From the NCBI RefSeq assembly GCF_001613005.1, contig NZ_BDBN01000026.1, positions 19,255-83,254 of the forward strand: a DNA stretch of 64,000 bases, in the 5' to 3' direction. Source of the DNA: Nocardia nova NBRC 15556. GTDB lineage: Bacteria; Actinomycetota; Actinomycetes; Mycobacteriales; Mycobacteriaceae. Position numbers and translations under genes: made by a program. This document shows positions 16,360-25,320 of the stretch, piece by piece (the first letter of the stretch is position 1; each line of letters begins with the position of its first letter). Under the pieces are notes generated by a model. That model was not told the DNA's origin. It ran no database searches and saw nothing but the letters and a program-made list of their open reading frames with translations.

Positions 16360-17268
16360 GTGTCAGTTCGACTCGGCGCCCGCGGGTACATCCTGCGAGC
16401 CGCGTGCGTGATCGTCGGTGCGGCGGTGCTGGCAGCGGGATGCGCGGACAACACCGAGGACGAATCGCCCAAGGTGCCCAAGGTGCCGGTGACGAAGGTC
16501 GAATCGATCGCCGCGCAGCTGCCGCCGAAGATCGCGCGGGCGGGACGGCTCGTGGTCGGTGTGAACGTTCCGTACCAGCCCAACGAGTACCGGGATCCGC
16601 ACACCGGACAGATCATCGGATTCGACGTCGATCTGATGGATGCGGTCGCCGCTGTGCTCGGTGTGCGCGCCGACTACCAGGAAGCCGACTTCGAGAAGAT
16701 CATCCCCGCGATCGAGGCCGGCACCGTCGACGTGGGAATGTCGTCGTTCACCGACAACCTGACGCGGGAGAAGACCGTCGACTTCGTCGACTACTTCTCC
16801 GCCGGCATTCAGTGGGCACAGCGCAAGGGCCGTCCGATCGATCCGAACAACGCCTGCGGCAAGAAGGTCGCGGTGCAGCGCACCACGACCGAGGACATCG
16901 ACGAGATCCCCGCGAAATCGAAGGCCTGCACCGATGTTGGCAAGCCCGAGATCCACAAGATGTCCTACGACGAACAGAGTGCGGCGGCGACCGCCCTGGT
17001 CCTCGGCCAGGTCGACGCCATGTCCGCCGATTCCCCGGTCACCGCGTATGCGATCAAGCGCAATCCCGACACCATCGAGGCCGCGGGCCCGGTCTTCGAG
17101 GCCGAACCCTACGGCTGGCCGGTACCGAAGGGTTCGCCGCTGGGCCCGGTACTGCAAGCGGCGCTGCAGCATCTGATCGATTCCGGCGTCTACCGCACCA
17201 TCGCCGAGAACTGGGGCGTGGAGGCCGGTGCGATCACCACCTCGGTCATCAACGGTGCGAAAGGCTGA
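16360..17268 (+). CDS. Amino acid ABC transporter substrate-binding lipoprotein
   Basis: Extracytoplasmic binding protein of 302 aa, anchored by lipid. The signal peptide begins with arginines (SVRLGARGYILRAA), has a hydrophobic core, and ends in the lipobox LAAGC. The mature part is an SBP family 3 domain: GRLVVGVNVPYQPNEYRDP, GFDVDLMDAVAAVLGVRADY, VDVGMSSFTDNLTREKTVDF. This is the polar amino acid class (glutamate/glutamine/arginine type). GTG 16360 is chosen because GGAGGG lies just upstream and it gives a normal lipoprotein signal. The downstream permease and ATPase complete the importer. Lgt, encoded in this window, would modify the cysteine. Confidence 0.92.
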   Translation: MSVRLGARGYILRAACVIVGAAVLAAGCADNTEDESPKVPKVPVTKVESIAAQLPPKIARAGRLVVGVNVPYQPNEYRDPHTGQIIGFDVDLMDAVAAVLGVRADYQEADFEKIIPAIEAGTVDVGMSSFTDNLTREKTVDFVDYFSAGIQWAQRKGRPIDPNNACGKKVAVQRTTTEDIDEIPAKSKACTDVGKPEIHKMSYDEQSAAATALVLGQVDAMSADSPVTAYAIKRNPDTIEAAGPVFEAEPYGWPVPKGSPLGPVLQAALQHLIDSGVYRTIAENWGVEAGAITTSVINGAKG

Positions 17269-18225
17269 GTGCACATGTCCGCGCAACCCCCCGCCGTCTC
17301 GCAGGCCGGGCCGCCCGAGGCGTCCATGCCGGAGCCGATCGAGGCCGTACCGCTGCGGCGGCCCGGGCGCTGGATCGCCGCAGCGATCCTGCTGATCCTG
17401 CTCGGGCTGTTCGTCTACGGCGCCGCCACCAACCCGGCCTATCGCTGGGACACCTACTGGAAGTATCTGTTCGATCGGCGGATTTCCGAGGGGGCGGTGG
17501 TCACCCTCGAACTGACCGTGCTGGCGATGGCGATCGGCGTGATTCTCGGCGTGATCCTCGCGGTGATGCGGCTGTCGCCGAATCCGGTGCTGCGGTCGGT
17601 GTCGTGGGTGTATCTGTGGATCTTCCGCGGCACCCCGGTATACATCCAACTCGTCTTCTGGGGCCTCTTCCCGGCGCTGTACAAATCGATTCAGCTCGGA
17701 ATCCCTTTCGGCGGGCCCAGTTTCGTGCAGTGGGATGTGCAGGACTGGTCGCAGCCGTTCATCTTCGCCATGATCGGCCTGGGCCTGAACGAGGCCGCCT
17801 ACATGGCCGAGATCGTGCGTGCCGGAGTCAATTCGGTGGGTGAGGGGCAGCGCGAGGCGTCGGTGGCGCTCGGCATGTCGTGGGGACAGACCATGCGGCG
17901 CACGGTGCTGCCGCAGGCGATGCGGGTGATCATCCCGCCCACCGGCAACGAGCTGATCTCCATGTTGAAGACCACCTCACTGGTCACCGCGATCCCGCTG
18001 ACCACCGATCTGTACGGCCGCGCCCGCGATATCTACGGCATCAACTTCCAGCCGATTCCGCTGCTGCTGGTCAGCGCGACCTGGTATCTGGCGATCACCA
18101 GTGTGCTGATGGTCGGCCAGTTCTATCTCGAGCGGTACTACTCGCGCGGGGTGACGCGGCAGTTGACCGGCCGGCAGCTGCGCGCACTGGCCACCACCCA
18201 GCAGACGACGGAGGTCGGCAAATGA
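17269..18225 (+). CDS. Amino acid ABC transporter permease
   Basis: Inner-membrane permease of 318 aa for polar amino acids (HisM/GlnP family). After a proline-rich cytoplasmic N-terminus of about 30 residues come five or more hydrophobic segments. The binding-protein-dependent transport signature is [32 protein letters not shown], given here as a span near residues 195-230 with key EAS-G-P-A residues. Starts GTG 17269 and ATG 17275 are both possible; the stop of the binding protein gene is directly adjacent. The 3' end overlaps the ATPase start by 4 bp (ATGA). The operon arrangement supports a single importer. Confidence 0.92.
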   Translation: MHMSAQPPAVSQAGPPEASMPEPIEAVPLRRPGRWIAAAILLILLGLFVYGAATNPAYRWDTYWKYLFDRRISEGAVVTLELTVLAMAIGVILGVILAVMRLSPNPVLRSVSWVYLWIFRGTPVYIQLVFWGLFPALYKSIQLGIPFGGPSFVQWDVQDWSQPFIFAMIGLGLNEAAYMAEIVRAGVNSVGEGQREASVALGMSWGQTMRRTVLPQAMRVIIPPTGNELISMLKTTSLVTAIPLTTDLYGRARDIYGINFQPIPLLLVSATWYLAITSVLMVGQFYLERYYSRGVTRQLTGRQLRALATTQQTTEVGK

Positions 18226-19010
18226 GCAGCGCCGTGGCAGCCTCGGCCGACGTTCCGATGATCCGGGCCGAGCGGGTATGCAAGAACTTCGGTGCGTTGC
18301 AGGTGTTGCAGGGAGTGTCGCTCGAGGTCGCGCGCGGGCAGGTGATGTGCCTGATCGGCCCGTCCGGATCCGGCAAATCGACCTTTCTGCGTTGCATCAA
18401 CCATTTGGAACGGGTGAACGCCGGGCGCCTCTACGTCGACGGCGATCTGGTCGGCTATCGCGAGCGCGGGGGCAAACTCTACGAACTGCGTCCGCGGGAG
18501 TCGGCTCGCCAGCGCCGCGACGTCGGCATGGTGTTCCAGCACTTCAATCTGTTTCCCCATCGCACCGCGCTGGCGAATGTCATCGAGGCGCCGATCCATG
18601 TGAAGAAGCTCTCCCGCGCCAAGGCGGTCGCCCGGGCGCGGGAACTGCTCGATCGAGTCGGCTTGGCGGACAAGGCCGATGCCTATCCGGCGCAGCTGTC
18701 GGGCGGCCAGCAGCAGCGGGTCGCGATCGCCCGCGCCCTGGCGATGGATCCGAAGCTGATGCTGTTCGACGAGCCCACCTCGGCCCTGGATCCCGAGCTG
18801 GTCGGCGAAGTCCTCACGGTCATGCGCGAATTGGCGCAATCGGGCATGACGATGGTGGTCGTCACGCACGAAATGGGTTTCGCCCGCGAGGTCGCCGACC
18901 AGCTGGTGTTCATGGACGGGGGCGTGGTGGTGGAGGCCGGAGATCCGCGCGAGGTGCTGGCGAATCCGCAACACGAGCGAACCCAGGCCTTCCTGTCCCG
19001 CATCCTGTAG
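18222..19010 (+). CDS. Amino acid ABC transporter ATP-binding protein (GlnQ type)
   Basis: Cytoplasmic ATPase of 262 aa that powers the importer. Walker A is GPSGSGKST, the Q-loop follows in [13 protein letters not shown], the ABC signature is LSGGQQQR, Walker B is [13 protein letters not shown], and the switch histidine is in [10 protein letters not shown]. The insertion between Walker A and the Q-loop ([15 protein letters not shown]) is slightly longer than in E. coli GlnQ. ATG 18222 overlaps the permease stop as ATGA, so translation is coupled. Confidence 0.94.
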   Translation: MSSAVAASADVPMIRAERVCKNFGALQVLQGVSLEVARGQVMCLIGPSGSGKSTFLRCINHLERVNAGRLYVDGDLVGYRERGGKLYELRPRESARQRRDVGMVFQHFNLFPHRTALANVIEAPIHVKKLSRAKAVARARELLDRVGLADKADAYPAQLSGGQQQRVAIARALAMDPKLMLFDEPTSALDPELVGEVLTVMRELAQSGMTMVVVTHEMGFAREVADQLVFMDGGVVVEAGDPREVLANPQHERTQAFLSRIL

Positions 19011-19024
19011 AACGCGATCGAGGC

Positions 19025-19867
19025 TCAGTTCTCGTCGAACGCCGTTGCGCGCGAGACCTTTTCCCATTCGCGGATCTCGGCGCGCACGGAGTCGAGGTGT
19101 CCGAGCAGCGTGTCGACCGAATCGCTGCCCAGCGGCAGCCGCAACGGGGTGCGCTCGGCCTCGAGGGCGGCGCGGATGGCGGCCGCGGCCTTGACCGGGT
19201 CGCCGGGCTGGGTGCCGTCGCCGCCCTCGATCATGCGGCGGGTCTTGCCCGCGGTGTCGGCGTAGACATCGGATTCGGCGCTGAAATAGGCTGCGCCGGA
19301 ACCGAACAGGCCGGTGCGGAAGGCGCCCGGCTCCACGACGAGCACCCGGATGCCGAACGGCGCCACCTCGTCGGCCAGCGCCTCCGACAACCCTTCCAGC
19401 GCGAATTTGGTTGCGCTGTAGGCGGAGAAGCCGGCGAACGACATCTGGCCGCCCACACTGCTCATCATGACGATCGCCCCGCTGCCCTGGGCGCGCATCT
19501 GCGGCAGGACGGCGCGGGTGAGCGCGGCGGGACCGAAGACGTGCAGGTCGAACAGGTCCCGCAACTCCCGGTCGGTGGTTTCCTCCACCGCGCCGACCTG
19601 GGTGCGTCCGGCATTGTTGACCAGCACGTCGATGCGGCCGTACCGGGCGATCACATCGGTGACGACCGCGTCGACGTGGGCGGTGTCGGTGACATCGAGG
19701 GCGACGGCCTCGATGCGATCGGGGTGGGCGGCGACCAGATCGTCCAGCGCGGCGGTGCGGCGGGCGACCGCGACGACGATATCGCCGGCATCGATCGCGT
19801 TCTGGGCGATCGCGCGGCCGAAACCGCTACTGGCGCCGGTGATCAGCCAGACCTTGCCTGTGCTCAC
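19025..19867 (-). CDS. Short-chain dehydrogenase/reductase
   Basis: Classical SDR oxidoreductase of 280 aa. The cofactor motif TGASSGFG is at the N-terminus, NNAG at about residue 85, the catalytic serine in MMSSVGGQMS, and the catalytic Tyr-Lys pair in YSATKFALEG. An aspartate near the end of the second strand is not obvious, so NADP(H) is likely but not certain. The GTG at 19867 is chosen because GAGGAG precedes it on the minus strand. The gene is divergent from a LysR regulator, 90 bp apart, which suggests that the regulator controls it. The substrate is unknown. Confidence 0.88.
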   Translation of the reverse strand: MSTGKVWLITGASSGFGRAIAQNAIDAGDIVVAVARRTAALDDLVAAHPDRIEAVALDVTDTAHVDAVVTDVIARYGRIDVLVNNAGRTQVGAVEETTDRELRDLFDLHVFGPAALTRAVLPQMRAQGSGAIVMMSSVGGQMSFAGFSAYSATKFALEGLSEALADEVAPFGIRVLVVEPGAFRTGLFGSGAAYFSAESDVYADTAGKTRRMIEGGDGTQPGDPVKAAAAIRAALEAERTPLRLPLGSDSVDTLLGHLDSVRAEIREWEKVSRATAFDEN

Positions 19868-19944
19868 GGAAACTCTCCTCGGTAGTTCGGGGTACGAGAG
19901 AAATCTTTGTCTGTCCCCAGTGGTGAAGTCCAAGGCCTTTCGCT

Positions 19945-19959
19945 ATAACCATCGGTTAT
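19945..19959. promoter_or_regulatory. Perfect palindrome, probable LysR autoregulatory operator
   Basis: ATAACC-ATC-GGTTAT is a perfect 6-3-6 inverted repeat. It overlaps the -10-like TATAAC (19944-19949) and the ATG at 19958, in the 90-bp space between the LysR gene and the divergent SDR gene. LysR proteins usually bind such dyads and repress their own gene. Confidence 0.6.
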
Positions 19960-20851
19960 GGATGTGCACGGACGTGATCTGCGGTACTTCGTCGCCGTCG
20001 CCGACGAGCTGAGTTTCACCCGTGCGGCCGAGGTGCTGTTCGTTTCCCAGCCCGCGCTGTCGAAACAGATCCGCGCGCTGGAACGCCGGATCGGGGCGCC
20101 GCTGTTCGTTCGCGACGGCCGGGCGGTACGCCTGACCCCGGTGGGCCGGACCCTGCTGCCGCATGCGCGAAAGATGCTGGCGGACTGGGACATCGCGCGT
20201 GCCGAGGTGGATGCCGCGAAGGCCGGTCAGCACGCCACCGTCACGATCGGGATCAGCACCAGTCCGGGACGCGGTCTGCTGCCGGCCATACGCTCGCGCC
20301 TGGCCACCGCGTTCCCGCTCGCCAAACCCGTCCTGCGCCAATCGGGGTGGTCCGATCCGTCCGCCGGACTGGGCGACGGGAGCTGCGATGTCGCGTTCGT
20401 CTGGCTGCCCCTGGCCGAGCCGGAGCGTTACGAGTGGATCGTGGTCGCGCGGGAGCCGCGCATGGTGGCCCTGCCCGAAAATCACCGCCTGGCCTCGCGA
20501 CCTGCGATCGACTTCGCGGATCTGCTCGACGAACCGTTCCTGGCCCTGCCGAAGTCCGCGGCGGGCCTGCGCGACTACTGGCTCGCCGTGGACGCTCGCG
20601 GCGGACGCGCCCCGATCGTCGGCGCGGAGATCACCAGTACGGAGGAGACCTACGAGGCGCTGCTGAACGGCGACGGGGTGGTCCTGCTCGCGGCGGGCAA
20701 CCTCCCGCTGGTCGCGCACGAGGGCGTGGTCGCCAGGGAAGTGCGGGGAATCGGCCCGAGCGAGCTCGCGCTCGCGTGGCGGTGCGGCGAGTCGCGGCCG
20801 CTGGTTCGCGGCTACATCGAGGCGTGCCGCCTGGTGGTCGGCAGTCGATAG
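19958..20851 (+). CDS. LysR family transcriptional regulator
   Basis: Regulator of 297 aa. The N-terminal winged helix-turn-helix reads LRYFVAVADELSFTRAAEVL then VSQPALSKQIRALERRIGAPLF (about residues 8-60). The C-terminal periplasmic-binding-like effector domain spans about 90-297. The ATG at 19958 lies 8 nt after TATAAC and within the palindrome, so the message may be leaderless. It is divergent from the SDR gene, the usual arrangement for a LysR regulator and its target. The ligand is unknown. Confidence 0.92.
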   Translation: MDVHGRDLRYFVAVADELSFTRAAEVLFVSQPALSKQIRALERRIGAPLFVRDGRAVRLTPVGRTLLPHARKMLADWDIARAEVDAAKAGQHATVTIGISTSPGRGLLPAIRSRLATAFPLAKPVLRQSGWSDPSAGLGDGSCDVAFVWLPLAEPERYEWIVVAREPRMVALPENHRLASRPAIDFADLLDEPFLALPKSAAGLRDYWLAVDARGGRAPIVGAEITSTEETYEALLNGDGVVLLAAGNLPLVAHEGVVAREVRGIGPSELALAWRCGESRPLVRGYIEACRLVVGSR

Positions 20852-20870
20852 CAGGGTCTTGCGTGGGCGT

Positions 20871-21770
20871 TCATCGGTGCGGGCCCAGCGCGATCCGCAA
20901 CTGCCCGAGCAGTACCTTCGCGGCCGGTGCCGCCGGCCGATCCGACCGCCAGACCAGGGCGAGCTGTCCGTACATCTCGGGGTCGGTGATCTCGATCATC
21001 CGGACTCCTGCGGCCTCGGCGTGGGCGGCACCGAGGGCCGGTACCACGGCGATTCCCAGTCCTCCGGCGGCCAGCTGAACGAGCAGCGGCGGCGCGGCGG
21101 CCTCGAACTCGATCATCGGAGTGAATCCCGCAGCGGCACAGCAACGTTCGAGCACGCCGCGGATTCCGGTGCCTCGTGGCAGGCAGATCAGGGAGCGCTC
21201 GCGCAACTCGTCCAGTGCTATCCGGGAGCCGAACGCGTGGTCGTCGCGCGCCACGGCAGCGGCCAGGCGCGCCTCGAAGACGACGTCGGCGGCGAGGCGT
21301 TCGTCGAGTTTCTCGCCGGTCAGCCCGACCAGGGCGATATCGAGTTCGCCGTGCGTCAGCGCGGCGAGCATGCGGTCGGTGGTGTCCTCGGTGAGGGTGA
21401 TGCCGACCTGCGGATGATCGCGGTGGAAGTCCGACAGGACCGTTGCGACGTCGAACTCCTCGGTCGCCGCCCCGGAGATCAGGCCGATTCGTACCTGCCC
21501 TCGCAACAATCCGGTGAACTCGTCGACGGTGAAGGAAACCTGTTGTGCCGCTGCCAATGCCGCCCGCGCGTGCGGCAGCACGGCGGCGCCGGCGGCGGTC
21601 AGTGTCACGGTGCGTCCCGACCGGTCGAGCAGCGGCTGACCCAATTCCCGTTCCAGCTGCCGGATCTGCGCCGAGAGACCGGGCTGGGCCAGGTGCAGCC
21701 GCTGGGCCGCCCGGGTGAAATTGGCCTCCTCGGCGACGGTGACGAAGTAGCGCAGCTGCCGCAGTTCCAT
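20871..21770 (-). CDS. LysR family transcriptional regulator
   Basis: Second LysR regulator, 299 aa, convergent with the first. The HTH segment begins MELRQLRYFVTVAEEANFTR and continues AQPGLSAQIRQLERELGQPL. The effector domain has the usual TAAGAAVLPHARA linker helix and a C-terminal alpha/beta domain. It is divergent from the FAD-linked oxidase gene, with 71 bp between the two start codons, so that gene is the probable target. Confidence 0.92.
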   Translation of the reverse strand: MELRQLRYFVTVAEEANFTRAAQRLHLAQPGLSAQIRQLERELGQPLLDRSGRTVTLTAAGAAVLPHARAALAAAQQVSFTVDEFTGLLRGQVRIGLISGAATEEFDVATVLSDFHRDHPQVGITLTEDTTDRMLAALTHGELDIALVGLTGEKLDERLAADVVFEARLAAAVARDDHAFGSRIALDELRERSLICLPRGTGIRGVLERCCAAAGFTPMIEFEAAAPPLLVQLAAGGLGIAVVPALGAAHAEAAGVRMIEITDPEMYGQLALVWRSDRPAAPAAKVLLGQLRIALGPHR

Positions 21771-21789
21771 AACTACCGATTCTAGTGTC

Positions 21790-21815
21790 GAGAAGAACTA
21801 TCTGTTTTACTTCTC
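21790..21815. promoter_or_regulatory. Inverted repeat between LysR and FAD-oxidase genes
   Basis: GAGAAG (21790-21795) and CTTCTC (21810-21815) are perfect inverted arms 14 bp apart in an AT-richer spacer. The position between divergent start codons suits a LysR operator. Confidence 0.4.
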
Positions 21816-21841
21816 ATCTGCCCGGCGGCAGAGTTCAGGAC

Positions 21842-23206
21842 ATGACGAACTCGAACTTCCCCGCCGAACTGCCCACCGTCACCGGCCCGGTATTCCGTCC
21901 GGGTGACGACGGCTACGACGCCGAGGTCTCCGGCTTCCAGACCGCGTATACGCACCGGCCCGATCTGGTCGTCGGTGCGCTCCACGCCGAGGATGTGCGC
22001 GCGGCCGTGGAATTCGCCGCCCGGCACCGGCTGCCCGTCGCCGTGCAGGCGACCGGGCACGGGCTCTCGGTGCCGGCCGCCGACGGTGTGCTGATCAGTA
22101 CGCGCCGGATGACCCAGGTGCGCGTCGATCCGGGCGCCCGCACCGCCTGGGTGGCCGCCGGCGTGCAGGCCGAGGCGCTGATCGCCGCGGCGGTCGCGCA
22201 CGGTCTGGCGCCGCTGAACGGTTCCTCGCCCTCGGTCGGCGTGATCGGTTATCACCTGGGCGGCGGGCTCGGCATTCTGGCGCGCACCTTCGGCTACGCC
22301 GCCGACCGGGTCCGCGTCCTGGAACTGGTGACGGCCGACGGCCGGTTGCGCCGCCTCACCCCGGGCGACGAATTGTTCGGCGCCGCACTGGGTTCGGGCG
22401 GCAACTTCGGTGTGGTCACCGGCATGGAAATCGAACTGTTCCCGATCACCGAGGTCTACGGCGGACAGCTCACCTTCGACACCCCGCTGGTGGAACCCGC
22501 CCTCGAGGGGTGGCGGCAGTGGACCGCCGAGGTCCCCGAGGAGATGACCTCTGCGATCACCATGATGACGATGCCCGATGTCGCGGCGATACCGGAACCG
22601 CTGCGCGGGCGCTATCTGGCCACCGTCAACATCGCCTTCACCGGGTCGGCCGCCGATGGTGAGCGGCTGGTCCGGCCACTGCGCGAGGTGGGCGCCCGGA
22701 TCGCCGACGACCTGCGAACGATGCCCTACATCGACACCCACGGCATCTACCGCGACCCGAATTTCCCGCACGCCTACACCGCGACCAACGCGCTGCTGTC
22801 GGATCTGACCGCGGACGCGGCCTCGGCCTTCCTCGATGTCACCGGCCCCGAGGCGCCGGTCGCGGCGGTGGCGGGCTTCCGGCATCTCGGGGGAGCGCTG
22901 CGCCGTCCGGGTCCGGCGGGGATCGCGATGGATCACCGGGAGGCCGAATACAACGCGCGCGTGATCACGATGCCGAACTCGGACGGCCCGGATCCGCGGG
23001 GCTACCACGATCTGGTCGCGAAGACGTTGGCGCCGTGGACGATCGGCCACAACCTGAACTTCCTCTACGGCGCCGGAGAGTGGACCGATGAGAACCAGAC
23101 CCGGGCCGGGTACTCGGCGCGGACCTATGCGCGGTTGCGGGCGCTGAAGTCCGAGTACGACCCGGCCAACCTGTTCCGTTTCAACCGCAACATCCGGCCC
23201 GCCTGA
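21842..23206 (+). CDS. FAD-binding oxidoreductase, BBE-type
   Basis: Flavoprotein oxidase of 454 aa of the berberine-bridge-enzyme/PCMH type. The FAD domain includes HRPDLVVGALHAEDVRAAVE, RLPVAVQATGHGLS (His is a candidate for covalent flavin attachment) and VGVIGYHLGGGLGILARTFGYAADRV. The C-terminal BBE motif is YDPANLFRFNRNI. No signal peptide is seen, and the second BBE cysteine attachment site is not visible. The ATG at 21842 is close behind CAGGA; an upstream start would add atypical sequence overlapping the operator region. The substrate is unknown. It is divergent from a LysR gene. Confidence 0.88.
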   Translation: MTNSNFPAELPTVTGPVFRPGDDGYDAEVSGFQTAYTHRPDLVVGALHAEDVRAAVEFAARHRLPVAVQATGHGLSVPAADGVLISTRRMTQVRVDPGARTAWVAAGVQAEALIAAAVAHGLAPLNGSSPSVGVIGYHLGGGLGILARTFGYAADRVRVLELVTADGRLRRLTPGDELFGAALGSGGNFGVVTGMEIELFPITEVYGGQLTFDTPLVEPALEGWRQWTAEVPEEMTSAITMMTMPDVAAIPEPLRGRYLATVNIAFTGSAADGERLVRPLREVGARIADDLRTMPYIDTHGIYRDPNFPHAYTATNALLSDLTADAASAFLDVTGPEAPVAAVAGFRHLGGALRRPGPAGIAMDHREAEYNARVITMPNSDGPDPRGYHDLVAKTLAPWTIGHNLNFLYGAGEWTDENQTRAGYSARTYARLRALKSEYDPANLFRFNRNIRPA

Positions 23207-23259
23207 GCGGAGTCCGCCGATTGGACCCCTGGCGTCCGGGATATCTCTGCGCTATCGTC

Positions 23260-23269
23260 GTGATATCAC
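23260..23269. promoter_or_regulatory. Palindrome upstream of the SPFH-RHH operon
   Basis: GTGATATCAC is a perfect 10-bp palindrome 20 bp before the ATG of the SPFH gene, in an unusually AT-rich stretch that also contains GGATATCTC at about 23239. It is a candidate site for the small RHH protein encoded by the second gene. Confidence 0.45.
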
Positions 23270-23289
23270 TTCAATATTGGGAGGATGTC

Positions 23290-24228
23290 ATGTCGCTGCG
23301 TCCGGCCTTCCGGCTGAACGGGTTCTTGATGCTGTTGGTGCTGCTGGTGGTCGGCACCGCCGGACTGATCGGCGGGGTCGCCGCCTCCAGCGCCGCCGGT
23401 TCGGGCGGGGGCGCCGGCGCGGCGATCGGCGCGGCCGCGGGATACGTGATCTTCGCGGTCGCGGTGATCCTGCTGACCGGGCTCACCACGGTCGGCCCGA
23501 ACGAGGCCAAGGTGCTGCAGTTCTTCGGCCGCTACGTCGGATCGGTCGCCGACGCCGGCTTCTTCTGGGCCCTCCCGCTGACCACCAAACGGCGAATCTC
23601 GTTGCGGGTCCGTAATTTCGAGACGCAGAAGTTGAAGGTCAACGATTTCGACGGCAATCCGGTGGAGATCGCGGCCGTGGTGGTCTACCGGGTCGTGGAC
23701 AGCTTCAAATCCGCCTTCGCCGTCGACGACTACGAGGAGTACGTGCAGACCCAGTCCGAGGCCGCGGTCCGGCACCTGGCCACGGTGCACCCCTACGACG
23801 CGGCCCCCGACGTGGTGCCCGCGGCCGTGGCGATGACGCCCGCTCTCGCGGGGCCCGACGACCCGGCCCCGACCAGTCTGCGCAACGGCGCCGAGGTCGC
23901 CGAGGAACTGACCGCCGAACTGCGCGAACGTACCGCGCTCGCGGGTATCGAGATTCTCGAAGCGCGGATCACGCACCTGGCGTACGCGCCGGAGATCGCC
24001 CAGTCGATGCTGGTCCGCCAGCAGGCCGCACAGGTGGTGGCCGCGCGCAGCCGCATCGTCGAGGGCGCGGTCGGCATGGTAGGCATGGCGCTGCAGCGGC
24101 TGACCGAGGAGGGGATGGTCGACCTGGACGAGGAACGGCGGGCCTCGATGGTGTCGAATCTGCTGGTGGTGCTGTGCGGTGATCGATCCGCCCAGCCCGT
24201 CGTCAACACCGGAACGCTCTACTCCTGA
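23290..24228 (+). CDS. SPFH (stomatin/prohibitin) domain membrane protein
   Basis: Protein of 312 aa with two N-terminal hydrophobic segments (about residues 10-32 and 45-70) joined by a Gly/Ala/Ser-rich loop. An SPFH domain then follows: GPNEAKVLQFFGRYVGSV, LRVRNFETQKLKVNDFDGNP, VVVYRVVDSFKSAFAVDDYEEY. The C-terminal half is an alpha-helical oligomerisation region ending LLVVLCGDR. SPFH proteins organise membrane microdomains and often scaffold proteases; no protease is adjacent here. The ATG at 23290 has GGGAGGA upstream. The stop overlaps the start of the RHH gene (TGATG), so the two are coupled. Confidence 0.85.
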   Translation: MSLRPAFRLNGFLMLLVLLVVGTAGLIGGVAASSAAGSGGGAGAAIGAAAGYVIFAVAVILLTGLTTVGPNEAKVLQFFGRYVGSVADAGFFWALPLTTKRRISLRVRNFETQKLKVNDFDGNPVEIAAVVVYRVVDSFKSAFAVDDYEEYVQTQSEAAVRHLATVHPYDAAPDVVPAAVAMTPALAGPDDPAPTSLRNGAEVAEELTAELRERTALAGIEILEARITHLAYAPEIAQSMLVRQQAAQVVAARSRIVEGAVGMVGMALQRLTEEGMVDLDEERRASMVSNLLVVLCGDRSAQPVVNTGTLYS

Positions 24229-24407
24229 TGGCCAAGCGCGAGCCCAAGAAGGTGCTCGTCCGGCTCGATCCGGCCGTCCACGAGGCGATAGCCAAGTGGG
24301 CGGCCGACGACCTGCGCAGCATCAACGCTCAGATCGAGTTCGCTCTGCGGATGGCGCTCGATCAGGCGGGGCGCTCCCCTCGGCGGTCCGGGGAGACCCC
24401 CGAATGA
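24228..24407 (+). CDS. Small Arc/RHH-type DNA-binding protein, 59 aa
   Basis: Predicted ribbon-helix-helix protein beginning MAKREPKKVLVRLDPAVHEA and continuing IAKWAADDLRSINAQIEFAL. The strand VLVRLDP followed by two helices, with SINAQIE in the turn, is the pattern of Arc/CopG-like repressors. Its ATG overlaps the stop of the SPFH gene, so it is translated from the same message. It probably autoregulates the operon through the GTGATATCAC palindrome upstream; this is inference. It is too short for many gene finders. Confidence 0.75.
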   Translation: MAKREPKKVLVRLDPAVHEAIAKWAADDLRSINAQIEFALRMALDQAGRSPRRSGETPE

Positions 24408-24504
24408 AAACAAACCTGACACCCGTTTCGTCCGATATTTATTACCAGGTGGTCACGCCTTGAACACAAAACGCCCCAGGAAGTGCGAAAAGGTCACAGA
24501 TGGG

Positions 24505-24510
24505 TAGCTT
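24505..24510 (+). promoter_or_regulatory. -10 box of a probable leaderless promoter
   Basis: TAGCTT lies 6 nt before the GTG at 24517. The 109 bp between the RHH gene and this start hold no other feature I can name. Confidence 0.4.
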
Positions 24511-24516
24511 GGTTGC

Positions 24517-25320
24517 GTGCCAATCGTGTTCGAAACCGGGGGACTGCAGCAGCTTGACCAGACCACGTGGGGGAATCCGGCCACCCGTGACATCATCACG
24601 CTGAGCTATATCGATCTGGTACCGGACTTACCCGCCCCGCTGGCCGACATCGACACATTGCGCCGCCGCCTCACCGAACTGCAGGCCGAGTTCGGCTGCC
24701 TGATCGAGGCACATGCCATCACCGTGGATTCCCAGCCGGCCCTGCTGCGCCTGGAGAAGTTCCCGCTGGCCGATCCGGCGTCCGGACTGGGCTTCACCGC
24801 CGGAATCGTCGTGCCCAAGGCCGGATGCAGCGCGATCGTGAAGATCATGTGTCCCGAAACCGGCCGCTCCGGCGTCCGGGAGGCCGCGGTCGTGCCGAAG
24901 GTCGGCTTCGCGAACATGTTCCCGCCGCATCCGTACGCGCCCGAGGTCAAGGGCAAGCTGCCCTACAACATCGCCGATGACGCGCGCTGGGATCCGCAGT
25001 TCCCGGACCATCCGCTGACCCGCGCGCGGCGCTGGATCACCCACGTCAGCCGGACCGCACGTATCGACCCGCGGTTCGCGGCCCTGCCGCCGTTCGCGGG
25101 TCCGGCCGGCGCGGAGGCGTCGAGCGGTAAGGCGGCGCCGACCGGTAAGACACCGCCGACCGGTAAGGCGGAGTCCGCCGCCGCGCCGGTGGCCAAACCC
25201 GATCCGGGCAAGACCACGCCCATTCCCGCGCAGAACTCGGTGTCCGACGGCAAGGCGACGGTGGCGCCGCCGCCGCTGCCGCGGGCCGCGCGGGCTAATG
25301 CCGCGACGGCTTCTCGGTAA
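24517..25320 (+). CDS. Conserved hypothetical protein with Lys/Thr/Pro-rich tail
   Basis: Soluble protein of 267 aa that I cannot assign to a family. Residues 1-185 look globular (DIITLSYIDLVPDLPAPLAD, GLGFTAGIVVPKAGCSAIVK, CPETGRSGVREAAVVPKVGF). Residues 190-267 are low complexity with repeats of the TGKTPPTGKAE type and many Ala, Pro and Lys. No signal peptide or membrane segment is seen. The GTG at 24517 follows a TANNNT box with a 6-nt gap and has no ribosome binding site. Its 3' end overlaps that of the next, convergent gene by 26 bp. Confidence 0.6.
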   Translation: MPIVFETGGLQQLDQTTWGNPATRDIITLSYIDLVPDLPAPLADIDTLRRRLTELQAEFGCLIEAHAITVDSQPALLRLEKFPLADPASGLGFTAGIVVPKAGCSAIVKIMCPETGRSGVREAAVVPKVGFANMFPPHPYAPEVKGKLPYNIADDARWDPQFPDHPLTRARRWITHVSRTARIDPRFAALPPFAGPAGAEASSGKAAPTGKTPPTGKAESAAAPVAKPDPGKTTPIPAQNSVSDGKATVAPPPLPRAARANAATASR

